Shown in pieces: positions 50,461-60,608 of a stretch of 64,000 bases of DNA. The notes below the pieces were generated by a model, which had not been told where the DNA came from, searched no databases, and was given only the letters and a program-made list of their open reading frames with translations. Within the stretch, counting starts at the first letter, position 1; the number at the start of each line of letters is the position of its first letter. A program made the translations under genes and the position numbers. This DNA is from Streptomyces sp. JB150 (GTDB lineage Bacteria; Actinomycetota; Actinomycetes; Streptomycetales; Streptomycetaceae). The DNA lies in NCBI RefSeq assembly GCF_011193355.1, contig NZ_CP049780.1, positions 5,003,803 to 5,067,802 of the forward strand, in the 5' to 3' direction.

Positions 50461-50502
50461 ACGGCTGGGGGCGCTCCGCACCGCGCGAGCGCCCCCAGCC
50501 GT
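50461..50502. terminator. Bidirectional terminator between the PDZ protease and PPA1309 genes
   Basis: 16-bp arms acggctgggggcgctc and gagcgcccccagccgt, shared by two convergent genes. Confidence 0.85.
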
Positions 50503-50515
50503 CTGATCGTGCCGG

Positions 50516-51061
50516 TCAGTCCTCGAACGTCGCGGCCAGCGCCTCCGCCAGGCCCGGCACCAGGTCGGAGCCGGTGAGCACCTCGGTCGGCGAGTCCTTC
50601 TCCCGCAGCCGCAGGGCCGACTCGCGGGAGCCGTCGCGCAGCACGGCCACCGTCATCCGCACCTCCTGCCGCTCGGGGTGCTCGGCCACCCACTTGGTCA
50701 GCGCGGCCTCGTCCAGGTTCTGCGGGACCTGGGCCTCCGCGGACGGCGGCAGCATCAGGCGCTCCACCGTGAGCGCGCAGCCGTCCACCGCGTCGGGCCA
50801 GGCGATGGTGCCGAGGAACTCGTCGAGCGGCTTGTCCGTCGGAACTTCGTCCTGCTCGATCGGGGTGAGGCCGGCGGCGGCCTCCTGCTCGTCCCCCAGG
50901 CCGAGCTGCGCCGCGAGGGCGGGTTCCTGGGCCCGCAGCCGCGCGGTGTCTACGAGGGCGAAAAGGCGGGCGGGCTGGTCCCAGCCGAGGCCGGAGGCGT
51001 ACTCGTCGATCTCGAGCACGGCCCGGGTGAGCGGGCTCGCCGCCATGGGAGTGTTGGACAT
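50516..51061 (-). CDS. PPA1309 family protein
   Basis: 181 residues matching the actinobacterial PPA1309 family (function unknown). Seen: PLTRAVLEIDEYASGLGWDQPARLFALVDT at residues 10-39 in pieces, a linker with PTDKPLDEFLGTIAWPD, CALTVERLMLPPSAE near 100 and PGLAEALAATFED at the end. ATG at 51061; CAGGAT lies 8 nt upstream on the minus strand, so the message may be leaderless. Divergent from the UPF0182 gene. Confidence 0.88.
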   Translation of the reverse strand: MSNTPMAASPLTRAVLEIDEYASGLGWDQPARLFALVDTARLRAQEPALAAQLGLGDEQEAAAGLTPIEQDEVPTDKPLDEFLGTIAWPDAVDGCALTVERLMLPPSAEAQVPQNLDEAALTKWVAEHPERQEVRMTVAVLRDGSRESALRLREKDSPTEVLTGSDLVPGLAEALAATFED

Positions 51062-51211
51062 GGTCACAATCCTGCCTCGTTCCCGCCCGGAATCGGGAAC
51101 CGAGTAAAGCGTGAGTAAGTTGCATAGGTGAGGGCCTACGATCACGGGGCCCTCCCACGGCCCGCGAACTCGGGGGCCTGACAGACCAACAGCGACTTTC
51201 GAGGTGCCACC

Positions 51212-54200
51212 TTGGCTTTCCAGATGCCGGACCGCGGCGGAGGCCCGACGGGGCCACGGATCAGAGTGGGCCGCCCGTCCCGGCGTGTCCGGACCCTGCT
51301 CATGACACTGGGCGTCCTTGCCGTCCTCGGCATGGCGTTCACCATGTTCGCGGGCTTCTGGACGGACTGGCTCTGGTACCGGTCGGTGAACTACTCGTCC
51401 GTCTTCACCACCACCCTGTGGACCAAGATCGGACTCTTCTTCGTCTTCGGCCTGCTCATGGCCCTGGCGGTCGGCTTCAACATCTGGCTGGCGCACCGGC
51501 TGCGGCCGCCGCTGAGCGCGATGTCCATGGAGCAGCAGAGCCTCGACCGCTACCGGATGGGCATCGCGCCGTACAAGAAGTGGCTGCTGCTCGGGATCAC
51601 GGCCCTGGTGGGCCTGATCGCCGGCGCCTCCGCCTCCGGCCAGTGGCGCACCTGGCTGATGTGGGTGAACGGCGTGCCCTTCGGCCAGAAAGACCCGCAG
51701 TTCCACCTGGACGTCAAGTTCTACGCGTTCGACCTGCCCTGGTACCGGTTCCTGCTCGGCTTCGGCTTCGCCGCCGTGATCCTCTCCGTGATCGCCGCCG
51801 CGCTCACCCACTACCTGTACGGCGGGCTGCGCGTCACCAGCCCCGGTGCCCGCGCCACGGCCGCCGCCACCGGGCATCTGTCGGTGCTGATCGGCATCTT
51901 CGTCGCCCTGAAGGCGGTGGCCTACTGGCTCGACCGGTACGGCCTCGCGGTGAAGTCCAGCGACTTCAAGGCGACGGACAACTGGACCGGCCTCAGGTAC
52001 GTCGACGCCAACGCCTATCTGCCGGCCAAGACGATCCTGTTCTGCATCGCCGTCATCTGCGCGCTGCTGTTCTTCGCGACCATCTGGCGCCGCACCTGGC
52101 AGCTGCCGCTGATCGGCTTCGGCCTGATGGTGCTCTCGGCGATCCTCATCGGCGGGCTGTACCCGGCGATCGTCCAGAAGTTCCAGGTCCAGCCGAACGA
52201 GCAGGCCAAGGAAGCGCCGTACGTCGAGAAGAACCTCAAGGCCACGCGTGAGGCCTACGGCATCGACGGGACCAAGGTCAGCGACTACCCGGGGACCAGC
52301 AAGACCGAGGACAAGGCGCAGCTGCGGGACGACGCGGACGGCGCGGCGAGCATCCGGATCATGGACCCGAACATCGTCTCGCCGACGTTCCAGCAGCTCC
52401 AGCAGATGCGGAACTACTACGCGTTCCCGACCAACCTGGACGTCGACCGCTACAGCCAGGACGGCAAGGACCAGGACACGGTCATCGGTCTGCGCGAGCT
52501 GAACCTGGCCGGCATCCCGAAGAAGAACTGGATCAACAACCACTTCCGCTACACCCACGGCTACGGCGTGGTCGCCGCCAAGGGCACCACCGCCGACTCC
52601 GAGGGCCGCCCGGTCTTCACCGAGTCGGACCTGCCGTCCAAGGGTGACCTGCCGGAGTACCAGCAGCGGATCTACTACGGCGAGAAGACCACCACGTACT
52701 CGATCGTCGGCGGTCCCCAGAAGGAGATCGACTACTCCGACGACAGCGGCGAGAAGACCTACAGCTACCAGGCGGACAGCGGGGTCAACCTCTCCAGCCC
52801 GGTCAACCGGGCCGCGTACGCGGTGGCGTTCAACGAGCCGCAGATCCTCTACTCGGGCGCCATCGGCGAGGGTTCGCGGATCCTGTACAACCGCACGCCC
52901 AAGGAGCGCGTCGAGGCGGTCGCCCCGTGGCTGACCATCGACGGCGACGCCTACCCGGCGGTGGTCAACGGCAAGATCCAGTGGATCGTCGACGCGTACA
53001 CGACGACCAACGGCTACCCGTACGCCTCCCGGACGACCCTCGGTGACACCACCGCCGACTCGCTGACCGCGACCAACGACCAGCGCGCGGTGGTCGCCCA
53101 GCAGAACCAGGTCAACTACATCCGCAACTCGGTGAAGGCGACCGTCGACGCGTACACCGGCGAGGTCAAGCTCTACCAGTGGGACACCCAGGACCCGGTC
53201 CTGAAGACCTGGATGAAGGCGTTCCCGGACACGGTGGAGCCCAAGAGCGCCATCTCCGAGGAGCTGATGGCCCATCTGCGCTACCCGCAGGACCTGTTCA
53301 AGGTGCAGCGCGAACTGCTCACCCGCTACCACGTGAAGGACGCCGAGACGTTCCTGAGCGGCAGCGAGGTGTGGCAGGTGCCGGACGACCCGACCAACAG
53401 GACGGGCGACGCGGTGCCGCCGTACTACCTGAGCATGAAGATGCCCGACCAGAAGGAACAGGCGTTCTCGCTGACGACCACCTTCACGCCCAACGGCCGC
53501 GACAACCTGAGCGCGTTCATGGCCGTCGACGCGGAGGCGGGCACCAGCGGCTACGGGCAGATCAGGATCCTGAAACTGCCGACGAGCACCACGGTCTCCG
53601 GACCCAAGCAGGTGCAGAGCCAGTTCAACTCCGAACAGGACATCGCCGAGTCCATCAGGCTGCTGCGAGGCGGCGACTCGGAGGTCGAGTACGGCAACCT
53701 GCTCACGGTGCCGCTGGACGGCGGACTGCTCTACGTGGAGCCGGTGTACGTCCGCGGTGGCGGGCTGAAGTACCCACTGCTGCGCAAGGTGCTGGTGACC
53801 TACGGCGGCAACACCGCGTTCGAGAACACCCTGGAGGAAGCCCTCAACAAGGTGTTCGGCGCGGAGGGTTCGGCGCCGCAGCCGCCCGAGGACGAGGGCG
53901 GTGAGGGCGACGGCGACACCCCGACGCCGCCGCCGGCGACCGGTGATCCCACCGTCGAAGAGGCCCTCGCCGACGCGCAGAAGGCGTTCGACGCCGGCCA
54001 GGAGGCGCTGCAGAAGGGCGACTGGGAGGCGTACGGCCGGGCGCAGCAGGACCTGGAGGACGCGCTCGAACGAGCCGAGGAGGCCCAGGGGCGCGCCGAC
54101 CGGACCGGCGGGGGCGGGGGCTCCGGCGGGGAGTCCGGCGGTGACGGCGGCGGGGAAGGCGGCGGCGACAGCGGCGCCTCCGCCAGTCCCCGTCCGAAGC

Positions 54201-54217
54201 CGGCCTCCAGCAGCTGA
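51212..54217 (+). CDS. UPF0182 family large membrane protein
   Basis: 1001 residues. About seven hydrophobic segments in the first 330 residues (from [19 protein letters not shown] onward) are followed by a very large extracytoplasmic domain (about 330-900) and an acidic Pro/Gly/Asp-rich C-terminal tail. Function unknown; the family is universal in actinobacteria and also found in some cyanobacteria and Gram-positives, near the PDZ protease gene as in mycobacteria (Rv3193c, recalled). TTG start at 51212 with GAGGTG 7 nt upstream gives [11 protein letters not shown]. Initiator tRNA follows after 43 bp. Confidence 0.92.
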   Translation: MAFQMPDRGGGPTGPRIRVGRPSRRVRTLLMTLGVLAVLGMAFTMFAGFWTDWLWYRSVNYSSVFTTTLWTKIGLFFVFGLLMALAVGFNIWLAHRLRPPLSAMSMEQQSLDRYRMGIAPYKKWLLLGITALVGLIAGASASGQWRTWLMWVNGVPFGQKDPQFHLDVKFYAFDLPWYRFLLGFGFAAVILSVIAAALTHYLYGGLRVTSPGARATAAATGHLSVLIGIFVALKAVAYWLDRYGLAVKSSDFKATDNWTGLRYVDANAYLPAKTILFCIAVICALLFFATIWRRTWQLPLIGFGLMVLSAILIGGLYPAIVQKFQVQPNEQAKEAPYVEKNLKATREAYGIDGTKVSDYPGTSKTEDKAQLRDDADGAASIRIMDPNIVSPTFQQLQQMRNYYAFPTNLDVDRYSQDGKDQDTVIGLRELNLAGIPKKNWINNHFRYTHGYGVVAAKGTTADSEGRPVFTESDLPSKGDLPEYQQRIYYGEKTTTYSIVGGPQKEIDYSDDSGEKTYSYQADSGVNLSSPVNRAAYAVAFNEPQILYSGAIGEGSRILYNRTPKERVEAVAPWLTIDGDAYPAVVNGKIQWIVDAYTTTNGYPYASRTTLGDTTADSLTATNDQRAVVAQQNQVNYIRNSVKATVDAYTGEVKLYQWDTQDPVLKTWMKAFPDTVEPKSAISEELMAHLRYPQDLFKVQRELLTRYHVKDAETFLSGSEVWQVPDDPTNRTGDAVPPYYLSMKMPDQKEQAFSLTTTFTPNGRDNLSAFMAVDAEAGTSGYGQIRILKLPTSTTVSGPKQVQSQFNSEQDIAESIRLLRGGDSEVEYGNLLTVPLDGGLLYVEPVYVRGGGLKYPLLRKVLVTYGGNTAFENTLEEALNKVFGAEGSAPQPPEDEGGEGDGDTPTPPPATGDPTVEEALADAQKAFDAGQEALQKGDWEAYGRAQQDLEDALERAEEAQGRADRTGGGGGSGGESGGDGGGEGGGDSGASASPRPKPASSS

Positions 54218-54260
54218 TCAAGTGTTCCCCCCGCGCCGTGATACGGTGGAGAAACAACGG

Positions 54261-54334
54261 CGCGGGGTGGAGCAGCTCGGTAGCTCGCTGGGCTCATAAC
54301 CCAGAGGTCGCAGGTTCAAATCCTGTCCCCGCTA
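54261..54334 (+). tRNA. Initiator tRNA-fMet (CAT), copy 1
   Basis: 74 nt, CCA not encoded. Anticodon loop CTCATAA. Initiator marks: three G-C pairs in the anticodon stem (CTGGG/CCCAG) and an unpaired first position (C1 against U72). T loop TTCAAAT. A TACGGT -10-like box lies 14 nt upstream; a hairpin terminator follows. Confidence 0.96.
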
Positions 54335-54342
54335 CTGAAAGA

Positions 54343-54378
54343 CGAAGGCCCGGATCCTCACAGGGATCCGGGCCTTCG
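54343..54378 (+). terminator. Terminator of initiator tRNA copy 1
   Basis: Arms cgaaggcccggatcc and gatccgggccttcg around a short loop, 8 bp after the tRNA. Confidence 0.85.
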
Positions 54379-54541
54379 TCGTGTGCGAACTCATGTGCCG
54401 ACGCGGCGTATCGCCGTGCCGCCGTGGGGAGTTGGGCGATCTGTGTTTGACTTGTCTCTCTGTGGGCATGTCGACAAAACGCTGAAGTGACCTCACTGGC
54501 TTCGGTATACGAGGTGTACCCGGGTTGCGGGTGGTGCGACG

Positions 54542-56374
54542 ATGGACGTTATGGGGGACATGGCAACTCTGTTCGAGACAGGGCGGTTTGTGCAGCCGAC
54601 CGGCCAGGAGGAAACCCGTGACGAGGCCGCCGAGGCGGCCGAGGAGGCGCGGCACCGCATCGCCGCGGAGGCCGGTGACATCGAGGCGATGAGCGTTCTC
54701 GGGGCGATGCTGCTGCGCCGTGGCGATCTCGACGGAGCCGAGCCCCATCTGCGCGCCGCCACCGCCGCCGGGGACCGGGCCGCCGCCAACAACCTGGGCG
54801 TCCTGCTGCACCAGCGCGGATACCCCGACGAGGCCGCCGGATGGTGGCGGATCGCCGCCGTCGCCGGTTCCGCCCCGGCGGCGCACGCACTCGGGCGCCA
54901 CTACCGCGAGCGCGGGGACGAGCCCGCCGCCGAGTACTGGCTGCGCCAGTCCGCCGAGCAGGGCCATGTGCTGGGCGCGTACGCGCTCGCGGACCTGCTG
55001 GAGCACCGCGGGGACGCCGAGGCCGAGAAGTGGCTGCGGGCCGCCGCCGAGCGCGGGCACCGCGAAGGGGCGTACCGGCTGGCGCGGGCGCTGGACCGCA
55101 GAGCCGCCGCCGCGGGGGACACCGACGGTGACAACGGTGTCGGTGGGGCCGGGGGAGCGGTGGGAGCGGCGGAGGAGGCCGAGCAGTGGTACCGGCAGGC
55201 CGCCGCGCGCGGGCACCGCCGGGCCGCGCTGTACCTCGGGGCGATCCTGGAGCGGCGCGGCGAGCTGAAGGAGGCCGGGCGCTGGTATCTGACGTCCGCG
55301 AAGGACGGGGAGGCGCGGGCCGCGTGCGCGCTCGGGTTCCTGCTGCGCGACGCCGGCGACGAGGAGAGCGCCGCCGTGTGGTGGCTGCGCGCCGCGCAGG
55401 AGGGCGACGGCAACGCGGCCAACGCGCTCGGCGCGCTGCACGCCGAGCGCGGGCAGACGCAGACCGCGGAGCGCTGGTACCGGGCGGCGATGGACGCCGG
55501 GGACGTGAACGGCGCGTACAACCTCGGGCTGCTCTGCGCCGAGCAGGGGCGGACCGCGCAGGCCGAACAGTGGTACCGGCGGGCGGCGTACGCCGGGCAC
55601 CGGGAGGCGGCGAACGCGCTGGCGATCCTGCTGCTGCAGGGCGGGGACGAGTCCGGGGCGGAACCGTGGTTCTCCAAGGCCGCGGAGGCGGGGAGCGTGG
55701 ACGCGGCCTTCAACCTCGGGATTCTCTACGCGGGCCGGGGGGAGGAGGAGGCTGCCCTGCGGTGGTACGAGCGGGCGGCGGCGGCCGGGCACACCGAAGC
55801 GGCGCTCCAGGTCGGGATCGCGCGCCTGCGGGAGGGCGACGAGCTGGAGGCGGAGCGGCATCTGCGGTGCGCGGCGGGCGGGGGGAGTGCGGAGGCGGCG
55901 TACCGGCTGGCGACCGTGCTCGACGCGCGGCAGCCGGCGGGGGCCGGGCCCGAGCTGGGGGAGCCGGTGCACCGGCGGACCGAGTGCGAGGAGTGGTACG
56001 AGCGGGCGGCGTCGCAGGGGCACCGGCGGGCACAGGTGCGGGTGGGGATGCTGGCGGCGGCGCGCGGGGACGTCGTCGAGGCGGCGCGGTGGTACCGGGA
56101 GGCGGCCGAGGCGGGCTCCCGCAACGGGGCGTTCAACCTCGGGCTGCTGCTGGCCCGGGAGGGGAGCGAGCCCGAGGCGGTCCTGTGGTGGAAGCGGGCC
56201 GCACACGACGGGCACGGACGGGCGGCGCTGCGGCTCGCCCTCGTCTACGCGCGTCGCGGTGAGCTGGACGAAGGGCAGCGCTGGGCGGACCTCGCGGTGT
56301 CCCTGGGGCCGGCGGAGGTGGGCGAGCGGGCGGCGCGGCTGCGGGACGCGCTGCGGGAGGAGCTGTCGGCGTGA
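54542..56374 (+). CDS. Sel1/TPR repeat protein
   Basis: 610 residues made of about 14 tandem Sel1-like repeats of 30-36 residues (pattern AAxxLGxLLxxRGxxxxAExWYRxAAxxGH), a helical solenoid for protein binding. A Gly/Asp-rich gap near 190-205 interrupts the array. No signal peptide. ATG 54542 gives MDVMGDMATLFETGRF; ATGs at 54551 and 54560 are alternatives, the last with GGGGGAC too close. It lies alone between two identical initiator tRNA genes. Partner unknown. Confidence 0.85.
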   Translation: MDVMGDMATLFETGRFVQPTGQEETRDEAAEAAEEARHRIAAEAGDIEAMSVLGAMLLRRGDLDGAEPHLRAATAAGDRAAANNLGVLLHQRGYPDEAAGWWRIAAVAGSAPAAHALGRHYRERGDEPAAEYWLRQSAEQGHVLGAYALADLLEHRGDAEAEKWLRAAAERGHREGAYRLARALDRRAAAAGDTDGDNGVGGAGGAVGAAEEAEQWYRQAAARGHRRAALYLGAILERRGELKEAGRWYLTSAKDGEARAACALGFLLRDAGDEESAAVWWLRAAQEGDGNAANALGALHAERGQTQTAERWYRAAMDAGDVNGAYNLGLLCAEQGRTAQAEQWYRRAAYAGHREAANALAILLLQGGDESGAEPWFSKAAEAGSVDAAFNLGILYAGRGEEEAALRWYERAAAAGHTEAALQVGIARLREGDELEAERHLRCAAGGGSAEAAYRLATVLDARQPAGAGPELGEPVHRRTECEEWYERAASQGHRRAQVRVGMLAAARGDVVEAARWYREAAEAGSRNGAFNLGLLLAREGSEPEAVLWWKRAAHDGHGRAALRLALVYARRGELDEGQRWADLAVSLGPAEVGERAARLRDALREELSA

Positions 56375-56375
56375 T

Positions 56376-56404
56376 TTGCCTCTGGCGGCACGTTGACGTA
56401 ATGT
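56376..56404 (+). promoter_or_regulatory. Promoter of initiator tRNA copy 2
   Basis: TTGCCT (56376-56381), 17 bp, TAATGT (56399-56404), ending 12 nt before the tRNA. Confidence 0.65.
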
Positions 56405-56416
56405 TGCGTTCGTCGA

Positions 56417-56490
56417 CGCGGGGTGGAGCAGCTCGGTAGCTCGCTGGGCTCATAACCCAGAGGTCGCAGGTTCAAATCCTGTCCCCGCTA
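56417..56490 (+). tRNA. Initiator tRNA-fMet (CAT), copy 2
   Basis: 74 nt, identical base for base to copy 1, with the same initiator features and no encoded CCA. Flanks differ, so this is not a recent large duplication of the whole segment. Confidence 0.96.
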
Positions 56491-56498
56491 CTGAAGAT

Positions 56499-56532
56499 CG
56501 AGGGCCGGAATCCGCAAGGATTCCGGCCCTCG
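56499..56532 (+). terminator. Terminator of initiator tRNA copy 2
   Basis: Arms cgagggccggaatcc and ggattccggccctcg with loop GCAA, then GTGTTTCC. Confidence 0.85.
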
Positions 56533-56654
56533 GTGTTTCCTCGTGTACCCGCGCCCCGCGTCCCCGTGTCGTGTGCTCCCGTGCTCCTGTGCTTCAGGGC
56601 ATGCGGCAAGGCCCCGGCACCCATGGGGGCCGGGGCCTTGCCGTGGAGCGGGAA

Positions 56655-57071
56655 CTACGCCGACGCGCAGTTCGGGCAGATGCCGCGGTAGGTGACCTCG
56701 ACGTCCGAGACCGTGAAGCCGAAGCGCTCGGAGTCGGGGAGGTCGGCCAGCGGGTTGCCGGTCGGGTGGACGTCGCGGATCGAGCCGCACTGGGCGCACA
56801 CCAGGTGGTGGTGCGGCCGGTGCGCGTTCGGGTCGTACCGCTTGGCCCGCTTGTCGGTGGTGACCTCGATGACCTCCCCCAGGGAGACCAGCTCGCCGAG
56901 GGTGTTGTAGACGGTCGCCCGGGAGATCTCGGGCAGCTTCGTGACGGCTCGGGCGTGGACCTCGTCGGCCGTGAGGTGAACGTGCTCGCCGTCGAGGACC
57001 TCGGCCACAACGCGCCGCTGCGCGGTCATCCGCCATCCGCGTCCGCGCAGTCGATCAAGAAGGTCGCTCAT
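56655..57071 (-). CDS. catR: CatR/FurA-type peroxide-sensing Fur family repressor
   Basis: 138 residues. Winged helix (MTAQRRVVAEVL, then ISRATVYNTLGELV) in residues 15-65, metal site HRPHHHLVCAQCG near 84-96 and a second CPNC near the end (structural zinc). Position next to a catalase gene with a perfect operator in the catalase promoter identifies it as the catalase regulator: it represses until peroxide oxidises the metal site. TAGGCT lies 7 nt before the ATG on its strand, so the message is likely leaderless. Divergent from the catalase gene. Confidence 0.9.
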   Translation of the reverse strand: MSDLLDRLRGRGWRMTAQRRVVAEVLDGEHVHLTADEVHARAVTKLPEISRATVYNTLGELVSLGEVIEVTTDKRAKRYDPNAHRPHHHLVCAQCGSIRDVHPTGNPLADLPDSERFGFTVSDVEVTYRGICPNCASA

Positions 57072-57147
57072 GGCACCAGCCTAACAGCAAGGGACCTATG
57101 TCCCGAATGGGTGTGAAGTTGGAGTCTCCCCTGGATTGGAGACTTGC

Positions 57148-57175
57148 TTGACTTAGACATTGTCTATTGTAGGAT
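57148..57175 (+). promoter_or_regulatory. Catalase promoter with Fur-family (CatR) operator
   Basis: TTGACT (-35, 57148-57153), 16 bp, TAGGAT (-10, 57170-57175). Between them lies the perfect palindrome TAGACA-T-TGTCTA (57154-57166), so bound repressor would block polymerase. Confidence 0.85.
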
Positions 57176-57223
57176 CGAGGTCGGCGTTAGAACAAGGGAC
57201 AGGAAAGACAGGAAGGTGCGTCC

Positions 57224-58678
57224 GTGACTCAGGGACCGCTCACCACCGAGGCCGGTGCTCCGGTAGCCGACAACCAGAACAGCGAGACGGCGGGCGTCGG
57301 TGGCCCGGTGCTCGTCCAGGACCAGCTCCTGCTCGAGAAGCTGGCCCACTTCAACCGTGAGCGCATCCCGGAGCGTGTCGTGCACGCCCGCGGCGCCGGT
57401 GCCTACGGCACCTTCACGGTGACCGCCGACGTCACCAGGTACACGCGGGCCAAGTTCCTCTCCGAGGTCGGCAAGCAGACCGAGGTCTTCCTGCGGTTCT
57501 CCACCGTGGCCGGCAACCTCGGTGCCGCGGACGCCGTCCGCGACCCGCGCGGTTTCGCGGTGAAGTTCTACACCGAGGAGGGCAACTACGACCTCGTCGG
57601 CAACAACACCCCGGTGTTCTTCATCCGGGACGCAATCAAGTTCCCGGACTTCATCCACACCCAGAAGCGCGACCCGTACACGGGCTCGCAGGAGGCGGAC
57701 AACGTCTGGGACTTCTGGAGCCTGAGCCCGGAGTCCACGCACCAGGTGACCTGGCTGTTCGGCGACCGCGGCATCCCCGCCTCGTACCGCCACATGGACG
57801 GCTTCGGCTCGCACACCTTCCAGTGGAACAACGAGGCCGGCGAGGTCTTCTGGGTCAAGTACCACTTCAAGACCGACCAGGGGATCAAGAACCTCACCCA
57901 GGAGGAGGCCAACCGGCTCGCCGGTGAGGACCCCGACTCCCACCAGCGCGACCTGCGCGAGGCCATCGAGCGCGGCGAGTTCCCGAGCTGGACCGTGGGT
58001 GTGCAGATCATGCCGGCGGCCGAGGCGGCGACGTACCGCTTCAACCCGTTCGACCTGACCAAGGTGTGGCCGCACGCGGACTACCCGGTCATCGAGATCG
58101 GCAAGCTGGAGCTGAACCGCAACCCACGGAACATCTTCGCCGAGGTCGAGCAGTCGATCTTCTCGCCCGCGCACTTCGTGCCCGGCATCGGCCCCTCGCC
58201 GGACAAGATGCTCCAGGGCCGGCTGTTCGCCTACGGCGACGCGCACCGCTACCGCGTCGGCATCAACGCCGACCACCTGCCGGTGAACCGCCCGCACGCG
58301 ACGGTCGCCCACACCAACTCCCGTGACGGCTTCCTCTACGACGGCCGGCACGGCGGCGCCAAGAACTACGAGCCGAACAGCTTCGGCGGTCCGCAGCAGA
58401 CCGGCCGGCCGCTGTGGCAGCCGTTCGACACGTTCGCCGGCGGCACCGGCAACCACCCGACGCCGCGCCACGCCGAGGACGACGACTTCGTCCAGGCGGG
58501 CAACCTCTACCGGCTGATGAGCGCGGACGAGCAGGAGCGGCTGATCGGCAACCTGGCGGGCTTCATCGCCAAGGTCTCGCGCGAGGACATCATCGAGCGC
58601 GCGATCGGCAACTTCCGCAACGCGGACGCCGACTTCGGCAAGCGGCTGGAGGCCGCGGTCCAGGCCCTGCGCGGCTGA
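57224..58678 (+). CDS. catA: Monofunctional haem catalase
   Basis: 484 residues. Splits hydrogen peroxide. Active His54 in RVVHARG, Asn in VGNNTPVFF near 127 and haem-ligand Tyr in [11 protein letters not shown] near 337. Small-subunit catalase length. GTG at 57224 with GGAAGG 7-12 nt upstream. Controlled by the CatR operator just upstream; strong terminator downstream. Confidence 0.95.
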   Translation: MTQGPLTTEAGAPVADNQNSETAGVGGPVLVQDQLLLEKLAHFNRERIPERVVHARGAGAYGTFTVTADVTRYTRAKFLSEVGKQTEVFLRFSTVAGNLGAADAVRDPRGFAVKFYTEEGNYDLVGNNTPVFFIRDAIKFPDFIHTQKRDPYTGSQEADNVWDFWSLSPESTHQVTWLFGDRGIPASYRHMDGFGSHTFQWNNEAGEVFWVKYHFKTDQGIKNLTQEEANRLAGEDPDSHQRDLREAIERGEFPSWTVGVQIMPAAEAATYRFNPFDLTKVWPHADYPVIEIGKLELNRNPRNIFAEVEQSIFSPAHFVPGIGPSPDKMLQGRLFAYGDAHRYRVGINADHLPVNRPHATVAHTNSRDGFLYDGRHGGAKNYEPNSFGGPQQTGRPLWQPFDTFAGGTGNHPTPRHAEDDDFVQAGNLYRLMSADEQERLIGNLAGFIAKVSREDIIERAIGNFRNADADFGKRLEAAVQALRG

Positions 58679-58712
58679 ACGAACCCACCAGCACTGGATC
58701 GCTTGCCGTGGG

Positions 58713-58748
58713 CGGCGGGCCGGGTCCCCTCGGGGGCCCGGCCCGCCG
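58713..58748. terminator. Bidirectional terminator between catalase and CBS genes
   Basis: Arms cggcgggccgggtcc and ggcccggcccgccg with a loop CTCGGG, between convergent genes. Confidence 0.82.
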
Positions 58749-58754
58749 TGCGTG

Positions 58755-59165
58755 CTACGCCGGTACGGCCGGCGCCGCGGTGACGTGCGGCCGTGCCGGG
58801 GCCCAGCAGCGGATGATGTCGCGGACCGAGACGATGCCGACCGGTTCGTCGCGGTCGAGGACGATGAGGTGCCGGAAGCCGCCGTGCGCCATGGCGCGGG
58901 CCGCGTCCTCCAGGGTCCAGGCCGGGGTGGCGAAGACGACGTTGTTGGTGGTGTGGGCGTGCGCGCACTCCGTGTCCGGGTTCTGGCCGAGGCCGACGGA
59001 GTTGAGGATGTCGCGTTCGGTGAGGATGCCGAATGCACCGGCGTCCGGGTCGTGGACGACGGCCGCGCCGATTCTGCGCGCGGCCATCAGGGCGGCGGCC
59101 TGACGAAGGGTGTGCGTGGGGCCGATGGTCAGGACCACGGTGCTCATGGCGTCACGGACGAGCAT
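58755..59165 (-). CDS. CBS-domain pair protein
   Basis: 136 residues made almost entirely of two CBS motifs: VRDAMSTVVLTIGPTHTLRQ with GILTERDIL, then VFATPAWTLEDAARAMAHG with GIVSVRDII. Such modules bind adenine nucleotides and act as energy or redox sensors. ATG at 59165; GGAGGAGG lies about 15 nt upstream, farther than usual. Free-standing; partner unknown. Confidence 0.9.
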   Translation of the reverse strand: MLVRDAMSTVVLTIGPTHTLRQAAALMAARRIGAAVVHDPDAGAFGILTERDILNSVGLGQNPDTECAHAHTTNNVVFATPAWTLEDAARAMAHGGFRHLIVLDRDEPVGIVSVRDIIRCWAPARPHVTAAPAVPA

Positions 59166-59299
59166 GGGCTGGGAGCCACCTCCTCCTGAAGCCCTGACGA
59201 TCCCCGGGGTGGGGATTGTTCAGGGATTCACAAGTGCACAAGTGGGGGGACTCTCAGAGTGGCAGGCAAAGGGAGGGCCAACAAGGGGGCGCGTGAAGC

Positions 59300-60100
59300 T
59301 CAGTGACGCCGGTTCAGGTACCCCAGCAGCTCGTCGTGGAGCAGGCCGTTCGACGCCGCCGCGTTGCCGCTGTGCGGACCCGGGCGGCCGTCCAGGCCGG
59401 TGAAGGTGCCGCCCGCCTCGGTGACGATGATCGCGTTCGCGGCCATGTCCCACAGCGACAGCTCGGGCTCGGCGCACAGGTCGACCGACCCCTCGGCCAC
59501 CATCATGTACGGCCAGAAGTCGCCGTACGCGCGCGTGCGCCACACCTCGCGGGTCAGGTCCAGGAAGCCGTTCAGCCGGCCCTGCTCCTCCCAGCCGGAG
59601 AGCGAGGAGTACGCGAACGAGGCGTCCGCCAGCTTCGAGACCCGCGAGACGTGCAGCCGGGTCGCCTTCTGCAGGCTGCGGCCGGTGAACGCGCCGTGGC
59701 CCTTCGCCGCCCACCAGCGGCGGCCGAGCGCGGGCGCGGAGACCACGCCGGCGACGGGCTGGTAGCCGCCCTCGCCCGCTTCCATCAGCGCGATCAGGGT
59801 CGCCCAGACGGGGACGCCGCGCACGTAGTTCTTGGTGCCGTCGATCGGGTCGATCACCCAGCGGCGGGGGCCGGTGCCCTCGACGCCGTACTCCTCGCCG
59901 AGGATCGCGTCCCGTGGCCGGGCGCGCTGCAGTTGGCCGCGGATGAGCTCCTCGGCGGCCTGGTCCGCTTCGCTGACCGGTGTCATGTCCGGCTTGGTCT
60001 CGACCTTGAGGTCGATGGCCTGGAAGCGGTCCATGGTGGCGGCGTCTGCGGCGTCCGCGAGGACGTGGGCGAGGCGGAGGTCGTCGAGGTAGTCCGGCAT
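59300..60100 (-). CDS. hisN: Histidinol-phosphatase of the inositol-monophosphatase family
   Basis: 266 residues. Removes phosphate from histidinol phosphate in histidine synthesis; the Streptomyces enzyme of this step is known to belong to this family. Metal-site motifs: GEEYG near 69, DPIDGTKNY near 85-93 and LSLWDMAA near 220. ATG at 60100 with TACCGT 8 nt upstream suggests a leaderless message. It is not linked to other his genes in this window. Other IMPase substrates cannot be excluded. Confidence 0.88.
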   Translation of the reverse strand: MPDYLDDLRLAHVLADAADAATMDRFQAIDLKVETKPDMTPVSEADQAAEELIRGQLQRARPRDAILGEEYGVEGTGPRRWVIDPIDGTKNYVRGVPVWATLIALMEAGEGGYQPVAGVVSAPALGRRWWAAKGHGAFTGRSLQKATRLHVSRVSKLADASFAYSSLSGWEEQGRLNGFLDLTREVWRTRAYGDFWPYMMVAEGSVDLCAEPELSLWDMAANAIIVTEAGGTFTGLDGRPGPHSGNAAASNGLLHDELLGYLNRRH

Positions 60101-60605
60101 GTGAGGAACGGTATCCGGCGTGCGCGGTGCGGGGCCACACGGGGCGGGCGTCTGTCACGGCCCGGCCTGGTCCGGGCCGCTGCGCGCGCTGCCGCCCTGG
60201 GCTGCTGCGCGCGCTGCCGTCCGAGGCCGTTCCGCCGGCGCGCTGCCGCGCCGTGCACTGCCGCGCGGGATCCCCGGCGCGCTGCCGCCCTGCGCCGCCC
60301 CGTCACGCGCTGCCGCGCCCGGGGCCGCTTCCGTCCCGGCACCCGCCGAGGGCCGTGCCCCGCGGCTCCGCCCGCGGCGGATGCCGCGCTCGCGGGCGAT
60401 GGCGGCGCATCCTGCTTCCGGTCTGCACGCCACTCGGTGTCGCGCATGTCGCCTGCCCGGTGTCCCGCCCGGTGTCGCACTCGGCGTCTCGTACCACCCC
60501 CAGGCGCGCAGCGCCCCGTGCGCCCTTTGTGCCTGCGTGGACCCTTGACAGTGGTTTTGACCGCGTCAAATCTGGGCGCAGGGCCGCCGGTCGGCGAGGG
60601 AGGCG
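60101..60605. other. Intergenic region with degenerate GCGCGCTGCCG repeats
   Basis: About 500 bp between hisN and the TetR gene. Positions 60175-60340 are filled with scattered copies of gcgcgctgccg-like words. Frames through it are Ala/Arg/Pro-rich in all readings and have no conserved look. The last 65 bp carry the TetR promoter and palindrome. Confidence 0.55.
60545..60573 (+). promoter_or_regulatory. TetR promoter with overlapping palindromic operator
   Basis: TTGACA (60545-60550), 17 bp, AAATCT (60568-60573). The palindrome TTTGAC-CGC-GTCAAA (60556-60570) covers the spacer and enters the -10, so it would allow autorepression. Confidence 0.7.
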
Positions 60606-60608
60606 ATG

